Shown: piece by piece, positions 17,728 to 25,967 of the stretch
How the letters are laid out: the number at the start of each line of letters is the position of its first letter
Numbering within the stretch: the stretch's first letter is position 1
Source: Burkholderia sp.
GTDB taxonomy: Bacteria > Pseudomonadota > Gammaproteobacteria > Burkholderiales > Burkholderiaceae
Assembly (NCBI GenBank): GCA_031253835.1
Contig: JAIRVP010000054.1
Span: 62,001-126,000, forward strand
Direction of reading: 5' to 3'
DNA: 64,000 nt
Program-made: the position numbers and the translations under genes
The notes under the pieces: generated by a model
The model's input: the letters and a program-made list of their open reading frames with translations, nothing else
What the model was told of the DNA's origin: nothing
Database searches by the model: none

Positions 17728-18027
17728 TCAGGCCCAGTGGCCGGGCACCCAGCGCCAGGCCGGGCCGCGTGCGGCCCAATGCCCGGGCACCCAGTGGTAA
17801 CCGACGCGCACCACTTGCCAGTGGCCCGGAATCCACACGTAGCGGCCCTGCCGCCAGTGCCAGTGGCCCTGGTCCCAGGCGTAGCCCGCACGCGGCGCCG
17901 GCATCACTTCGACACGCGGCGGCGGCGGCGCGTAAGGCGCGACGATCACGGCCTGCGCGAACGACGCGGATGCCGCCAGCGCGGCCACCCATGCCACGGC
18001 CAATCGCAATGGAACAGAAAGTTTCAT
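17728..18027 (-). CDS. YXWGXW-motif exported protein
   Basis: A 99-residue protein starting MKLSVPLRLAVAWVAALA with a Sec signal peptide ending ASFAQA. After a Pro-rich segment the mature part has repeated aromatic motifs: YAWDQGHWHW, RYVWIPGHW, YHWVPGHW and WRWVPGHW. These are the same repeats as in the lipoprotein at 12720-12938, with four copies here. An upstream in-frame start at 18072 would put extra residues before the signal. Probably a periplasmic or outer-membrane protein; function unknown. Confidence 0.8.
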   Translation of the reverse strand: MKLSVPLRLAVAWVAALAASASFAQAVIVAPYAPPPPRVEVMPAPRAGYAWDQGHWHWRQGRYVWIPGHWQVVRVGYHWVPGHWAARGPAWRWVPGHWA

Positions 18028-18357
18028 GAAAGACTCCGAAGTAACGGGCATCGACCGGTAGGGGCCGTTCATGCGTTAAACGGCGCGGGCGAAAAGAATC
18101 CGTCGCGGCGTCTGCAAATATATTTCGGAGCGACCGAAGCGGCTTCGGCGCGTGCCGGGTGCCGGGTACCGCGCTGCGCGATCCTGCGTATCGGCCGGCG
18201 CCCATGCCGGGTTGCGGTGCTGTCACAACGCGGCAAAACTGCCCTTCGACAATGCATGCGACCGGGATCCCGCTCGTTTCCGGCCCACGCCCCGGCCGCG
18301 CTCGCGCATGGCCGCGCGGTTCCACGTCTCGCGTCCCCACCAACGAAAACACCGACC
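18028..18357. other. Intergenic region between divergent exported-protein genes
   Basis: These 330 bases separate the YXWGXW gene (minus) from the Tat-exported metallophosphatase (plus), so both promoters should lie here. Short AT-rich patches occur at about 18114-18126 (AAATATATTT). No coding signal, repeat or RNA structure was convincing. Confidence 0.4.
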
Positions 18358-20043
18358 ATGTCGAACCAGGACACTTCCCCTGATCAGCCGAACGAGCCGG
18401 CCGCCTCGGTATCGCGTCGCGGCTTCCTGAAACTTGCCGGCGTCTCCGGCCTCGCCACCGCTGCCGGCGGCCTCGCGGCCGCGCGCGCCGCCGCGTCGAA
18501 TCCGGACGGCACGCCCGAACAGGTCCACCTGACGTGGGGCAACGACCCGACGTCCGAGGTCGTGATCTCGTGGGCGTCGCTCGCGCCGGCCGTCAATCCG
18601 CGCGCGCGCATCGTCGCCGACGGCGAGCCGGCGCGTACCGTGCATGGCGTCCAGCGCCTGTACACCGACGGCCTGAACGGCGAAACCGTGTTCGCGTACC
18701 ACGCGCGCGTGCACGGGCTGAAGCCCGATACGCACTACCGCTACGAGATCACCGCCGACAACGACAGCAACGCCGCGCAGCCGTTCTCCGCGAATTTCTC
18801 GACGGCGCCGCGCGGCCGCGCGCCGTTCCGCTTCACGAGCTACGGCGATCTCGCGACGCCGAACGGCGCGTGGGTGCTGTCGTCGCCGCAAAGCCGCTTC
18901 GCCGTGCAGGCCGTCGAGCAGTTCCAGCCGCTGTTCCACCTGCTGAACGGCGACCTCTGCTACGCGAACCTGAACCCCGCGCACCAGCCCGAGGTGTGGC
19001 GCGATTTCGGCAACAACAACCAGACGTCGGCCGCGAATCGTCCGTGGATGCCGTGCCCCGGCAATCACGAGATCGAGTTCAACAACGGCCCGCAGGGGCT
19101 CGACTCGTATCTCGCGCGCTATACGCTGCCGGAGAACGGCACGCACTTCCCCGGCCGCTGGTACAGCTTCCGCGTGAGCTCGGTGCTGTTCGTGTCGCTC
19201 GACGCCGATGACGTCGTGTACCAGGACGCCGCCGCGTTCGTCGGTGGCCCGGCGCCGCTCGTGCCCGCCGCGAGCACGGGCCGCCCGCCGATCGAGCCCG
19301 GCACGTCGTTCTACGTGCGCGGCTACAGCAACGGCGAGCAGACGCGCTGGCTCGAGCGCACGCTGCGTCACGCCGCGCATGACGACGACATCGACTGGAT
19401 CGTCGTGCAGATGCACCAGGACGCGCTCAGTTCGTCGAAGACGGGCAACGGTTCCGACAAGGGCATTCGCGAAGCGTGGCTTCCGCTGTTCGACCGTTAC
19501 GGCGTCGATCTCGTGCTGTGCGGCCACGATCACGACTACGAGCGCAGCTACCCGGTGCGCGGCTGCAATCACCGCGCGGGCGTCGATGCGACGACCGGCG
19601 AAGTGGTCGAGACGCTGCAGCCGCGTCCGGTCGGCACGAACGACCCGGACCGCACGCAGTTCGACACGAGCCACGGCACGATCCACCTGATCCTCGGCGG
19701 CGGCGGCACCAGCGCACCGCTCGACGTGTACGGCGAGAACCCGTCGACCGGCTTTGCGCGTGCGAAGGTGTTCACGAAGCCGAACCGGCCGGTGCCGGGC
19801 AGCGCGCCGAACACGTTCGTGCGCCAGCCGGCCGATGCGCTCGAGGATGCGATCTGGTCCGCGCGCCGCGATACGGGCACCGGCTACGGGATCGCCGTGT
19901 TCGACCACGATCCGGGCAAGCCGGGCGGTCACACGACGATCACGATGCGCTACTACCACGCGCCGGGCGCTGACCAGCACCCGACCGCACAGTACGAGCT
20001 GTTCGAGACGATCGAGCTGAGCAAGAAGCGGCACGAACGGTGA
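18358..20043 (+). CDS. Tat-exported purple-acid-phosphatase-like metallophosphoesterase
   Basis: A 561-residue phosphoesterase with a twin-arginine signal (SRRGFLKLAGVSGLATAAGG, about residues 19-38). A fibronectin-like N-terminal domain (TWGNDPTSEVVISWAS) precedes the catalytic domain, as in purple acid phosphatases. Dinuclear-metal motifs are in order: GDLCYAN near 198, GNHE near 235, the H of VQMHQDA, and GHDHDYERSYP near 387. It probably releases phosphate from organic esters in the periplasm or outside. A strong hairpin follows the stop. Confidence 0.88.
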   Translation: MSNQDTSPDQPNEPAASVSRRGFLKLAGVSGLATAAGGLAAARAAASNPDGTPEQVHLTWGNDPTSEVVISWASLAPAVNPRARIVADGEPARTVHGVQRLYTDGLNGETVFAYHARVHGLKPDTHYRYEITADNDSNAAQPFSANFSTAPRGRAPFRFTSYGDLATPNGAWVLSSPQSRFAVQAVEQFQPLFHLLNGDLCYANLNPAHQPEVWRDFGNNNQTSAANRPWMPCPGNHEIEFNNGPQGLDSYLARYTLPENGTHFPGRWYSFRVSSVLFVSLDADDVVYQDAAAFVGGPAPLVPAASTGRPPIEPGTSFYVRGYSNGEQTRWLERTLRHAAHDDDIDWIVVQMHQDALSSSKTGNGSDKGIREAWLPLFDRYGVDLVLCGHDHDYERSYPVRGCNHRAGVDATTGEVVETLQPRPVGTNDPDRTQFDTSHGTIHLILGGGGTSAPLDVYGENPSTGFARAKVFTKPNRPVPGSAPNTFVRQPADALEDAIWSARRDTGTGYGIAVFDHDPGKPGGHTTITMRYYHAPGADQHPTAQYELFETIELSKKRHER

Positions 20044-20050
20044 TCGCGCG

Positions 20051-20072
20051 GGCGCCCGCCGCGGCGGGCGCC
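20051..20072 (+). terminator. GC-rich hairpin after metallophosphoesterase gene
   Basis: GGCGCCCGCC and GGCGGGCGCC form a perfect 10-base inverted repeat with a very short loop, 7 bases after the stop codon at 20043. The run of T that would make a classical intrinsic terminator is lacking; only GGTTGC follows. Confidence 0.5.
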
Positions 20073-20146
20073 GGTTGCATTGCCGTCGAAGGACGGGATG
20101 CGGTGGCGCGGGTTAGACTGCCCGGCTCGCACACCGCCCCACGCAG

Positions 20147-20410
20147 ATGAGTTTCGAATACCGCATCCACACGCCCCCGTCGGCCGACGCATTCGATGCC
20201 ATCGCGAATGCACTGCGGCAAGCGCATCGCGGCATCGACATCGATCCCGTCCGGCAACAACTCGAAGTTCGGGATGACACCGGCGGCTGGCCGCTGATCG
20301 GCCTGACGACCGACGAAGACGGATTCTTCCTCGTCACGACGCTGGGACCGGCACGGGACGCGATGCTCGACTCGATCGGGCACGCGCTTTCGGCGATCGG
20401 CGCGACATGA
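20147..20410 (+). CDS. Small hypothetical protein
   Basis: An 87-residue soluble protein starting MSFEYRIHTPPSADAF. Strand-rich segments (QLEVRDDTGGWPLIGLTT, GFFLVTTLG) alternate with two helices, suggesting a small alpha/beta domain. No family is recognised. The codon use and compact fold pattern suggest a real gene. Confidence 0.6.
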   Translation: MSFEYRIHTPPSADAFDAIANALRQAHRGIDIDPVRQQLEVRDDTGGWPLIGLTTDEDGFFLVTTLGPARDAMLDSIGHALSAIGAT

Positions 20411-20612
20411 CGTATCGACGACGCATGACCGGCTCGCGCCCCTGAATCGGCCGTACACGCCGGTCCGGCTGCATCGCGGCAACGGCGTCGCCTCGTTAAA
20501 ATGCACGATTGCGGCGAAATCACCCCATTGCATTGCCGCTCGCGACGGCAGCACGCGCGAGCGGACCCGTATCATCCGAAATCGAATTGGCATGTTGAAA
20601 CAGGCAGGAAGC

Positions 20613-21557
20613 ATGAAACGCAAGAACAAGGCAACGCTCGCCGGGCTCGGCGCGGTGCTGTTATGGGCCTCGGTGGTCGCCCTCGTCCGCGGCGTCAGCG
20701 AAAGTCTCGGCGCGACCGGCGGCGCCGCGATGATCTATACGGTGGCGTCCGTGCTCCTGCTGTTTTCGGTCGGCTTCCCCGACCTGAGCAAGTTCCCGAA
20801 AAGCTATCTGGTCTGGGGCGGCCTGCTGTTCGTTTCGTATGAACTGTGCCTTGCGCTGTCGATCGGCTATGCGAGCAACGGGCAGCAGGCGATCGAAGTC
20901 GCGATGGTCAACTATCTGTGGCCGAGCCTCACGCTGGTCGCGGCCATCGTGTTCAACAAGCAGCGTGCGAACCTGCTGGTCGTGCCGGGCGTCCTGCTGT
21001 CGATGCTCGGCATCTGCTGGGTGCTCGGCGGCGACCAGGGCCTCGATCCGGCCGGCATGCTGCGCAACGTCGCGGACAATCCGCTGAGCTACGGCCTCGC
21101 CTTCATCGGCGCGCTGATCTGGACCGGCTATTGCACGGTGACGGCGCGCCTCGCCGACGGCAAGAACGGCGTCACGCCGTTCTTCATGCTGGTCGCCGCG
21201 GTGCTCTGGATCAAGTTCGCGATCGAAGGCGGCGGCGGCATGACGTTCAGCTTTCACGCCGTGCTGTATCTCGTGCTGGCGGCGTCCGCGCTGGGGTTCG
21301 GCTACGCGGCCTGGAACACCGGCATCATGCACGGCAACGTGACCGTCATCGTCGGCGCGTCTTATTTCACGCCGGTGTTCGCCGCCGCGTTCGCCGCGAC
21401 GCTGTTGCATGCGCCGCTGTCGGCCGAATTCTGGCAAGGCGCATTGATGGTGTGCGGCGGGTCGATCCTGTGCTGGCTCTCGACGCGCAGCCGACGCCAG
21501 GCCAAAGCCACGCCCGTTCCGGTCGGCAAAGAGGCCGAAGGCAATTGCCACGGGTGA
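20613..21557 (+). CDS. yddG: YddG-like aromatic amino acid exporter (DMT/EamA)
   Basis: A 314-residue inner-membrane transporter with ten hydrophobic segments. MKRKNKATLAGLGAVLLWAS at the start and the VRGVSESLG and NYLWPSLTLV blocks match YddG, the exporter of aromatic amino acids and related compounds in enterobacteria. Start at 20613 aligns with YddG proteins; an ATG at 20592 would add seven residues. A good terminator follows. Substrate in this organism is inferred from the family. Confidence 0.83.
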   Translation: MKRKNKATLAGLGAVLLWASVVALVRGVSESLGATGGAAMIYTVASVLLLFSVGFPDLSKFPKSYLVWGGLLFVSYELCLALSIGYASNGQQAIEVAMVNYLWPSLTLVAAIVFNKQRANLLVVPGVLLSMLGICWVLGGDQGLDPAGMLRNVADNPLSYGLAFIGALIWTGYCTVTARLADGKNGVTPFFMLVAAVLWIKFAIEGGGGMTFSFHAVLYLVLAASALGFGYAAWNTGIMHGNVTVIVGASYFTPVFAAAFAATLLHAPLSAEFWQGALMVCGGSILCWLSTRSRRQAKATPVPVGKEAEGNCHG

Positions 21558-21581
21558 CGCCGCGCGGCGTTTTCGACGCAA

Positions 21582-21605
21582 GGCCGGCTGGCAGCCGGCC
21601 GTTTT
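21582..21605 (+). terminator. Rho-independent terminator after yddG
   Basis: GGCCGGCT-GGC-AGCCGGCC forms a perfect 8-base stem with a 3-base loop and is followed by GTTTT. It lies 25 bases after the yddG stop and before the end of the convergent LysE gene. A second palindrome followed by T (ACGCCGCGCGGCGTTTT) is just upstream. Confidence 0.78.
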
Positions 21606-21627
21606 CCCGAGCGCCGGCCACCGCACT

Positions 21628-22260
21628 CTAGCTTCGCGACTCCAGCGCGATCCGCACGGCCAGTCCGGCCAATACGGTACCCATCAACCAGCGTTGAGCC
21701 GACGCCCAAAGCGGCCGCCCCGCCAGAAAGCCCGAGATCGAACCGGCCATGCACGCGATCAGCGCATTCACGCTGACGCTCACGGCGATCTGCACGCAGC
21801 CCAACACCAGCGATTGCGCGAGCACGCTGCCGTGGCCCGGCGCAATGAATTGCGGCAACAGCGACAGATACATCACCGCGATCTTCGGGTTCGCCAGGTT
21901 CGTGACGAAACCCATCGTGAACAGCCTGACGCGGCTGTCGTGCGGCAGTTGCCGGACCTGGAACGCCGAGCGGCCACCGGGCTTCAGCGCCTGCCACGCC
22001 AGGTACGCCAGATACAGCGCGCCGGCGAAGCGCAGCGCGTCGTACGCATACGGCACGGTCATCACCAGCGCGGTAATGCCCAGCGCCGCGCACACCATGT
22101 AGAACACGAACCCCAGCGCGACGCCGCCGAGCGACACGAGCCCGGCACGGCGCCCCTGGCAGATCGAGCGCGACACCAGGTAGATCATGTTCGGTCCGGG
22201 CGTCAGTACCATGCCGAGCGACACGAGTCCGAACGCAAACAGGGTGGGCAACGCCGGCAC
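21628..22260 (-). CDS. LysE/RhtB family amino acid exporter
   Basis: A 210-residue membrane protein with about six helices. TPGPNMIYLVSRSICQGRRA near residue 20 is the LysE-family signature (PGPN), and GFVTNLANPKIAVMYLSL near 110 is a second conserved block. Such proteins export amino acids such as lysine, threonine or homoserine lactones. Convergent to yddG. Specificity cannot be told. Confidence 0.88.
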   Translation of the reverse strand: MPALPTLFAFGLVSLGMVLTPGPNMIYLVSRSICQGRRAGLVSLGGVALGFVFYMVCAALGITALVMTVPYAYDALRFAGALYLAYLAWQALKPGGRSAFQVRQLPHDSRVRLFTMGFVTNLANPKIAVMYLSLLPQFIAPGHGSVLAQSLVLGCVQIAVSVSVNALIACMAGSISGFLAGRPLWASAQRWLMGTVLAGLAVRIALESRS

Positions 22261-22378
22261 GGCAGTCTCCTTCAGGGTGACGCGGATGAGGTCCGATCAA
22301 TGTATTGCATTCCTGCCATCGTCAACGTGAATAAACTGCAAGTCGCCCATGAGCGCCGTTCATCGCGCCGCCTGCTCG

Positions 22379-23275
22379 CTACCTGCCTTTCTTCGCGCGC
22401 GCCTGGATCGCCTTCCCTGCCTTCGCACGCTGGGCATCGACGAGCCTCGCGAATTCATCGGTTACCGCATTGCCGGCCGTATTCCACGCCAACCGCACGG
22501 ATCGATGCAGCCTCGGCGACAACTCCAGCACGCGGCCGCCGAACGGCGTGTACGTGAGCGTGATGCGCGGCACGATCGATACACCCATGCCGGCTTCCGC
22601 CATCGACAGGATCGTGCGCATCTCGACCACGTTGAACGCGGCCCGCAGCGGCGCGCCGCCGCGCGTGAAGTAATCGGCGATCACCGGCCCGCAGCCGGCC
22701 TTCGAGAAAATGAACGGCGCCGTGGACAACTGCCTGGCCGATACGCTCTTGCGGCCGGCGAACGTGCCGTCCGCCGCCACCGCGACGAAATCCTCGTCGA
22801 GCAGCGGCAGGTTGTGCGCGAACGTCTTCGTGCCCGCGACCACGCCAATATCGGCCGTGCCGTCTTCGATCCATCCTTCGACTTCGCTGTCCGTGCCCTC
22901 GAGCAGCACCGCCGATACGCCCTCGTGCAGCGCCTTCAACGCCTCGAGCGCGGGAACGACGAACGCCAGCGACACGCTCGGCAACGACGCGACCACCAGC
23001 CGCCCCTCGAGCTTGCCGCGCGACAGGCTGAACTGCTGGCGCAACAGCTGCGCTTCACGGACGACGCTCTGGACGTACGGCCACAGGCGCTCGCCCGCCG
23101 CCGTCAGGACGACCGGCTGCCGGTCGCGCCAGAGCAGCTTGACCTGCGTGATGTCCTCCAGTTCGGTCAGCGCATGGCTGATCGCGGACTGGCTGCGGCT
23201 GAGCCGGTCGGCAGCGGCCGTGAGCGAACCGAGTTCGACTACGGCCGCCAGGGCCTGCAACTGGGCAAGCGTCAT
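22379..23275 (-). CDS. LysR-family transcriptional regulator
   Basis: A 298-residue LysR-type regulator. The N-terminal winged helix-turn-helix is in TLAQLQALAAVVELGSLTAA and SQSAISHALTELEDITQ. An effector domain follows (about residues 90-290). It is divergent from the TSUP transporter gene at 23691, which is probably a target by the usual LysR arrangement. The ligand is unknown. Confidence 0.9.
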   Translation of the reverse strand: MTLAQLQALAAVVELGSLTAAADRLSRSQSAISHALTELEDITQVKLLWRDRQPVVLTAAGERLWPYVQSVVREAQLLRQQFSLSRGKLEGRLVVASLPSVSLAFVVPALEALKALHEGVSAVLLEGTDSEVEGWIEDGTADIGVVAGTKTFAHNLPLLDEDFVAVAADGTFAGRKSVSARQLSTAPFIFSKAGCGPVIADYFTRGGAPLRAAFNVVEMRTILSMAEAGMGVSIVPRITLTYTPFGGRVLELSPRLHRSVRLAWNTAGNAVTDEFARLVDAQRAKAGKAIQARAKKGR

Positions 23276-23690
23276 CGGATTTCCTGGTTTCGATCACATC
23301 TATTTGCCGCATGATGCAGCAAGTCGTCATGAATTATATTGAATCGGCATCATCGTACGGAAAGCCCTGCCCGCACCACGCCGCGGTCGAGCCCGACATC
23401 GCCGGCGGCGCTCAGGTAAGATGCACGCTCGACCCGCCGCACCCTTGCATGTGCACCGGCCGGCTGATCGACAAGCCATGCTGAACCACGCCACCGTGTT
23501 GCTCTTGCATGCCGGTACGACCTGCCGGCCTGGACCGGAGCCGCGCGCCCACCGGCCGCACACGAGGCGGTGCCATGCGATCGCATGACCGGTTCAAGCC
23601 AGACAAGAACGAATGCGTGCGGAACGCACGCGACCGCAACGGGCTCCGCCGACAGCGCTCGCTGACGGATATGCCGCGACATGCCACTCC
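23276..23690. other. Intergenic region between LysR gene and TSUP transporter
   Basis: A 415-base gap holding the divergent promoters of the LysR gene and the TSUP gene. AT-rich patches are near 23329-23350 (ATGAATTATATTGAATC). Open frames in it on either strand have no recognisable protein character. Nothing else was seen. Confidence 0.4.
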
Positions 23691-24539
23691 ATGATTCATT
23701 TCAATCTGACTGACGGTGTGCTGGTTTCCAGCCTGCAAGCGCTTACCGCGCTCGACCTGGCCGGCATCGCCATTGCGCTGCTGCTGGGCGGCATGGCCAA
23801 GGGCATCACGGGGATCGGCGTGCCGCTGATCGCGATGCCGATCCTCAGCCAGTTCCTGCCGATCCGGCATGCGGTGCTGCTGCTGTCGATGCCGATCATC
23901 CTCGGCAACATTCCGCAGGCGCTGGAAGGCGGCCAGGTCCTGGCGACCGCCCGGAAAATCGCCGCGCCGATCGCCGGCACCGTGATCGGCAATATCGTCG
24001 GCGTCGCGATCCTGCTGTCGCTCAATCCGGGGCACGCGCAGGCGGCCTCCGGCGCGCTGCTGATCGTGGCCGCGGCGCTGATGCTCGCCGCGCCGAAACT
24101 CAACCTGCCGGCAGCATGGCAAAAGCCCGTCGGGTTCGCGCTCGGCTTCGGCGCGGCGCTGATGGAAAGCATCGCATCGGTTCCCGGGCCGCTGCTCGCG
24201 ACCTACCTGATTTCGTCCGGCGCGACCGGGCGCGTGTTCACGAAGCAGATCGCGATCATCCTCGTGGTGTCGATCGTCACGCTGATCACGACCTTCAGCG
24301 GCGCCGCGCATGCCAGCGGCGCCGACCTGGCGATCTCGGCGGCGGCCAGCCTGCCGGCCATCGCCGGCATGTGGCTGGTTCGCCCGCTGCGCGACAAGAT
24401 GTCGCCGAAAATCTTCCGGATGGTCGTCCTGCTGTTCGTGCTCGTCGCGGCATCGCAGATGATCTGGAAATCGGGCGTGTTCCGGCATGGCGGATCGCAC
24501 ACCACGCAGAGCGACAGCGCACACGCCGTCCGGCAATAG
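23691..24539 (+). CDS. TSUP-family (TauE/SafE-like) membrane transporter
   Basis: A 282-residue TSUP (sulfite exporter TauE/SafE) protein with about eight hydrophobic helices. The first repeat carries LLGGMAKGITGIGVPLIAMP and the second FALGFGAALMESIASVPGPL, the paired motif of the family. Such carriers move sulfite, sulfonates or other organic anions. The upstream extension to 23613 has no membrane or signal character, so the ATG at 23691 is chosen. Likely controlled by the adjacent LysR gene. Confidence 0.85.
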   Translation: MIHFNLTDGVLVSSLQALTALDLAGIAIALLLGGMAKGITGIGVPLIAMPILSQFLPIRHAVLLLSMPIILGNIPQALEGGQVLATARKIAAPIAGTVIGNIVGVAILLSLNPGHAQAASGALLIVAAALMLAAPKLNLPAAWQKPVGFALGFGAALMESIASVPGPLLATYLISSGATGRVFTKQIAIILVVSIVTLITTFSGAAHASGADLAISAAASLPAIAGMWLVRPLRDKMSPKIFRMVVLLFVLVAASQMIWKSGVFRHGGSHTTQSDSAHAVRQ

Positions 24540-24706
24540 CAGGCGGCGCGCCGTCACCGATCGCGCATGCGTTCTGAAAGCTGCACAGCGTAGTATTCGC
24601 GCACCCGGCGTATCGCTCCGGCCGGCGACGCCGACGATACGCTGCCGACTTTGCTGTTCGCGTGCTGATGCCGACATCAGCGCTGCCACGTTTTCAGAGG
24701 CACGAA

Positions 24707-24787
24707 ATGGAAACCTATGTGTTGCTGGGCTGCGGGTTCGGCCTTGGCCTGTTGATCGCGATCTGGGGCATCTGGTCGCTCAGATAA
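24707..24787 (+). CDS. Candidate single-pass micro-membrane protein (26 residues)
   Basis: An ATG at 24707 with AGAGG seven bases upstream opens a 26-codon frame: METYVLLGCGFGLG, then LLIAIWGIWSLR and TAA. The product is a single hydrophobic helix with a short acidic start and a basic end, as in known bacterial micropeptides. It is too short for standard gene callers. It lies in the gap between the TSUP gene and the end of the LysR gene at 24908. Confidence 0.45.
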   Translation: METYVLLGCGFGLGLLIAIWGIWSLR

Positions 24788-24907
24788 GGCGACCGGCTCC
24801 GTCCATGCGCAAGCAATCCGTATGGCGATGGACGGGAAACTGTAGTTTGCGGCGATCCCTTCCACCACATTGATTCGCACTCCGATCCAGCCGTCCGGCG
24901 GCATCGT

Positions 24908-25858
24908 TCAGGCAAGCCGCCCCGCCTTCGACAGCACGTTCGACCGGGCTTCGACGAAGCGCACGCACTCGGCCTTGAGCCAGTCAGAAAAGGCGGCCGT
25001 GCGCGGATCGTCCGGGTTGCGCGACAGCAGCATGTAGCGCGCCGGCGCACGCACATGCGCACCGAACACATCGACCAGCCGTCCGCTCGCGATCTCGTCA
25101 TGCACGAGCGCCGCACGCCCCATCGCGACACCCTGATGGTTCAACGCGGCCGTGATCGCCAGGCTGGAAAAATTGAACTGAGGCCCGTCCAGATGCGTGA
25201 TCCACGCCGGCCGGACGGCCGCCAGCCACGTACGCCACTCGACGAACTCGGGTGCACCGACCCACGGCGCGGCATCGTGCAGCAACACGACACCGTCCGG
25301 TGATTCCCCGCTGGCGAACGCCGGATGCTGCGCCAGATACGCCGGCGTGGCGACCGGAAACAGCGTTTCGTCGAGGATGACCTCGGCATGCAGCCGGCCG
25401 TATTGCACCGGGTCGTAGCGCACGGCCACGTCGATGTCGCCGGTGTCCATCGCCTCGCGGTCCAGTACCTGGAATTCCGCCTGCACACGCACCGACACGT
25501 TCGGCTGCTGCCGGTGAAACTCCGTCAGGCGCGGCATCAGCCATTGCAACGCAAGCGACGGCAGGCAACTGACCTGCAGCGGCGCGTCCGACATGCCGAG
25601 CGACTGCAGCGTGCGATGGATGTCGCCGAACGCGCTCGACATCGTCCCGAGCAGGATCGCGCCCTTCTCCGTCAGCCTCAACCCGCGCGCCTGGCGCACG
25701 AACAGCGGATATCCCAGCCGGTCCTCCAGATTCCGGATCTGCTGGCTCACCGCGCTTTGCGTCAGGTTGAACGCCTGCGCCGTCTTCGTGAAGCTCAACA
25801 GCCGGCCGGCCGTTTCAAAGCAGAGCAGCGCACCGAGGATCGAACCGTCCAGTCGCAT
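24908..25858 (-). CDS. LysR regulator divergent from dsdA (DsdC-like)
   Basis: A 316-residue LysR-type regulator whose start at 25858 gives the standard opening MRLDGSILGALLCFETAGR; the DNA-binding helix is NLTQSAVSQQIRNLE. An upstream start at 25945 would add an unlikely basic extension. It is divergent from D-serine dehydratase by about 110 bases, as in dsdC-dsdA, so control of D-serine breakdown is likely. The sequence also resembles GcvA-type regulators. Confidence 0.85.
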   Translation of the reverse strand: MRLDGSILGALLCFETAGRLLSFTKTAQAFNLTQSAVSQQIRNLEDRLGYPLFVRQARGLRLTEKGAILLGTMSSAFGDIHRTLQSLGMSDAPLQVSCLPSLALQWLMPRLTEFHRQQPNVSVRVQAEFQVLDREAMDTGDIDVAVRYDPVQYGRLHAEVILDETLFPVATPAYLAQHPAFASGESPDGVVLLHDAAPWVGAPEFVEWRTWLAAVRPAWITHLDGPQFNFSSLAITAALNHQGVAMGRAALVHDEIASGRLVDVFGAHVRAPARYMLLSRNPDDPRTAAFSDWLKAECVRFVEARSNVLSKAGRLA

Positions 25859-25967
25859 GAATATAAGTCCAGCTAATGCATTGATTAGAAATCGGCGCTT
25901 TTGCGCATTCGTGTTGGATCGTAGCATTTCAGCGCCGTATTTCATTCAACGAACACGAGGCTGCACC

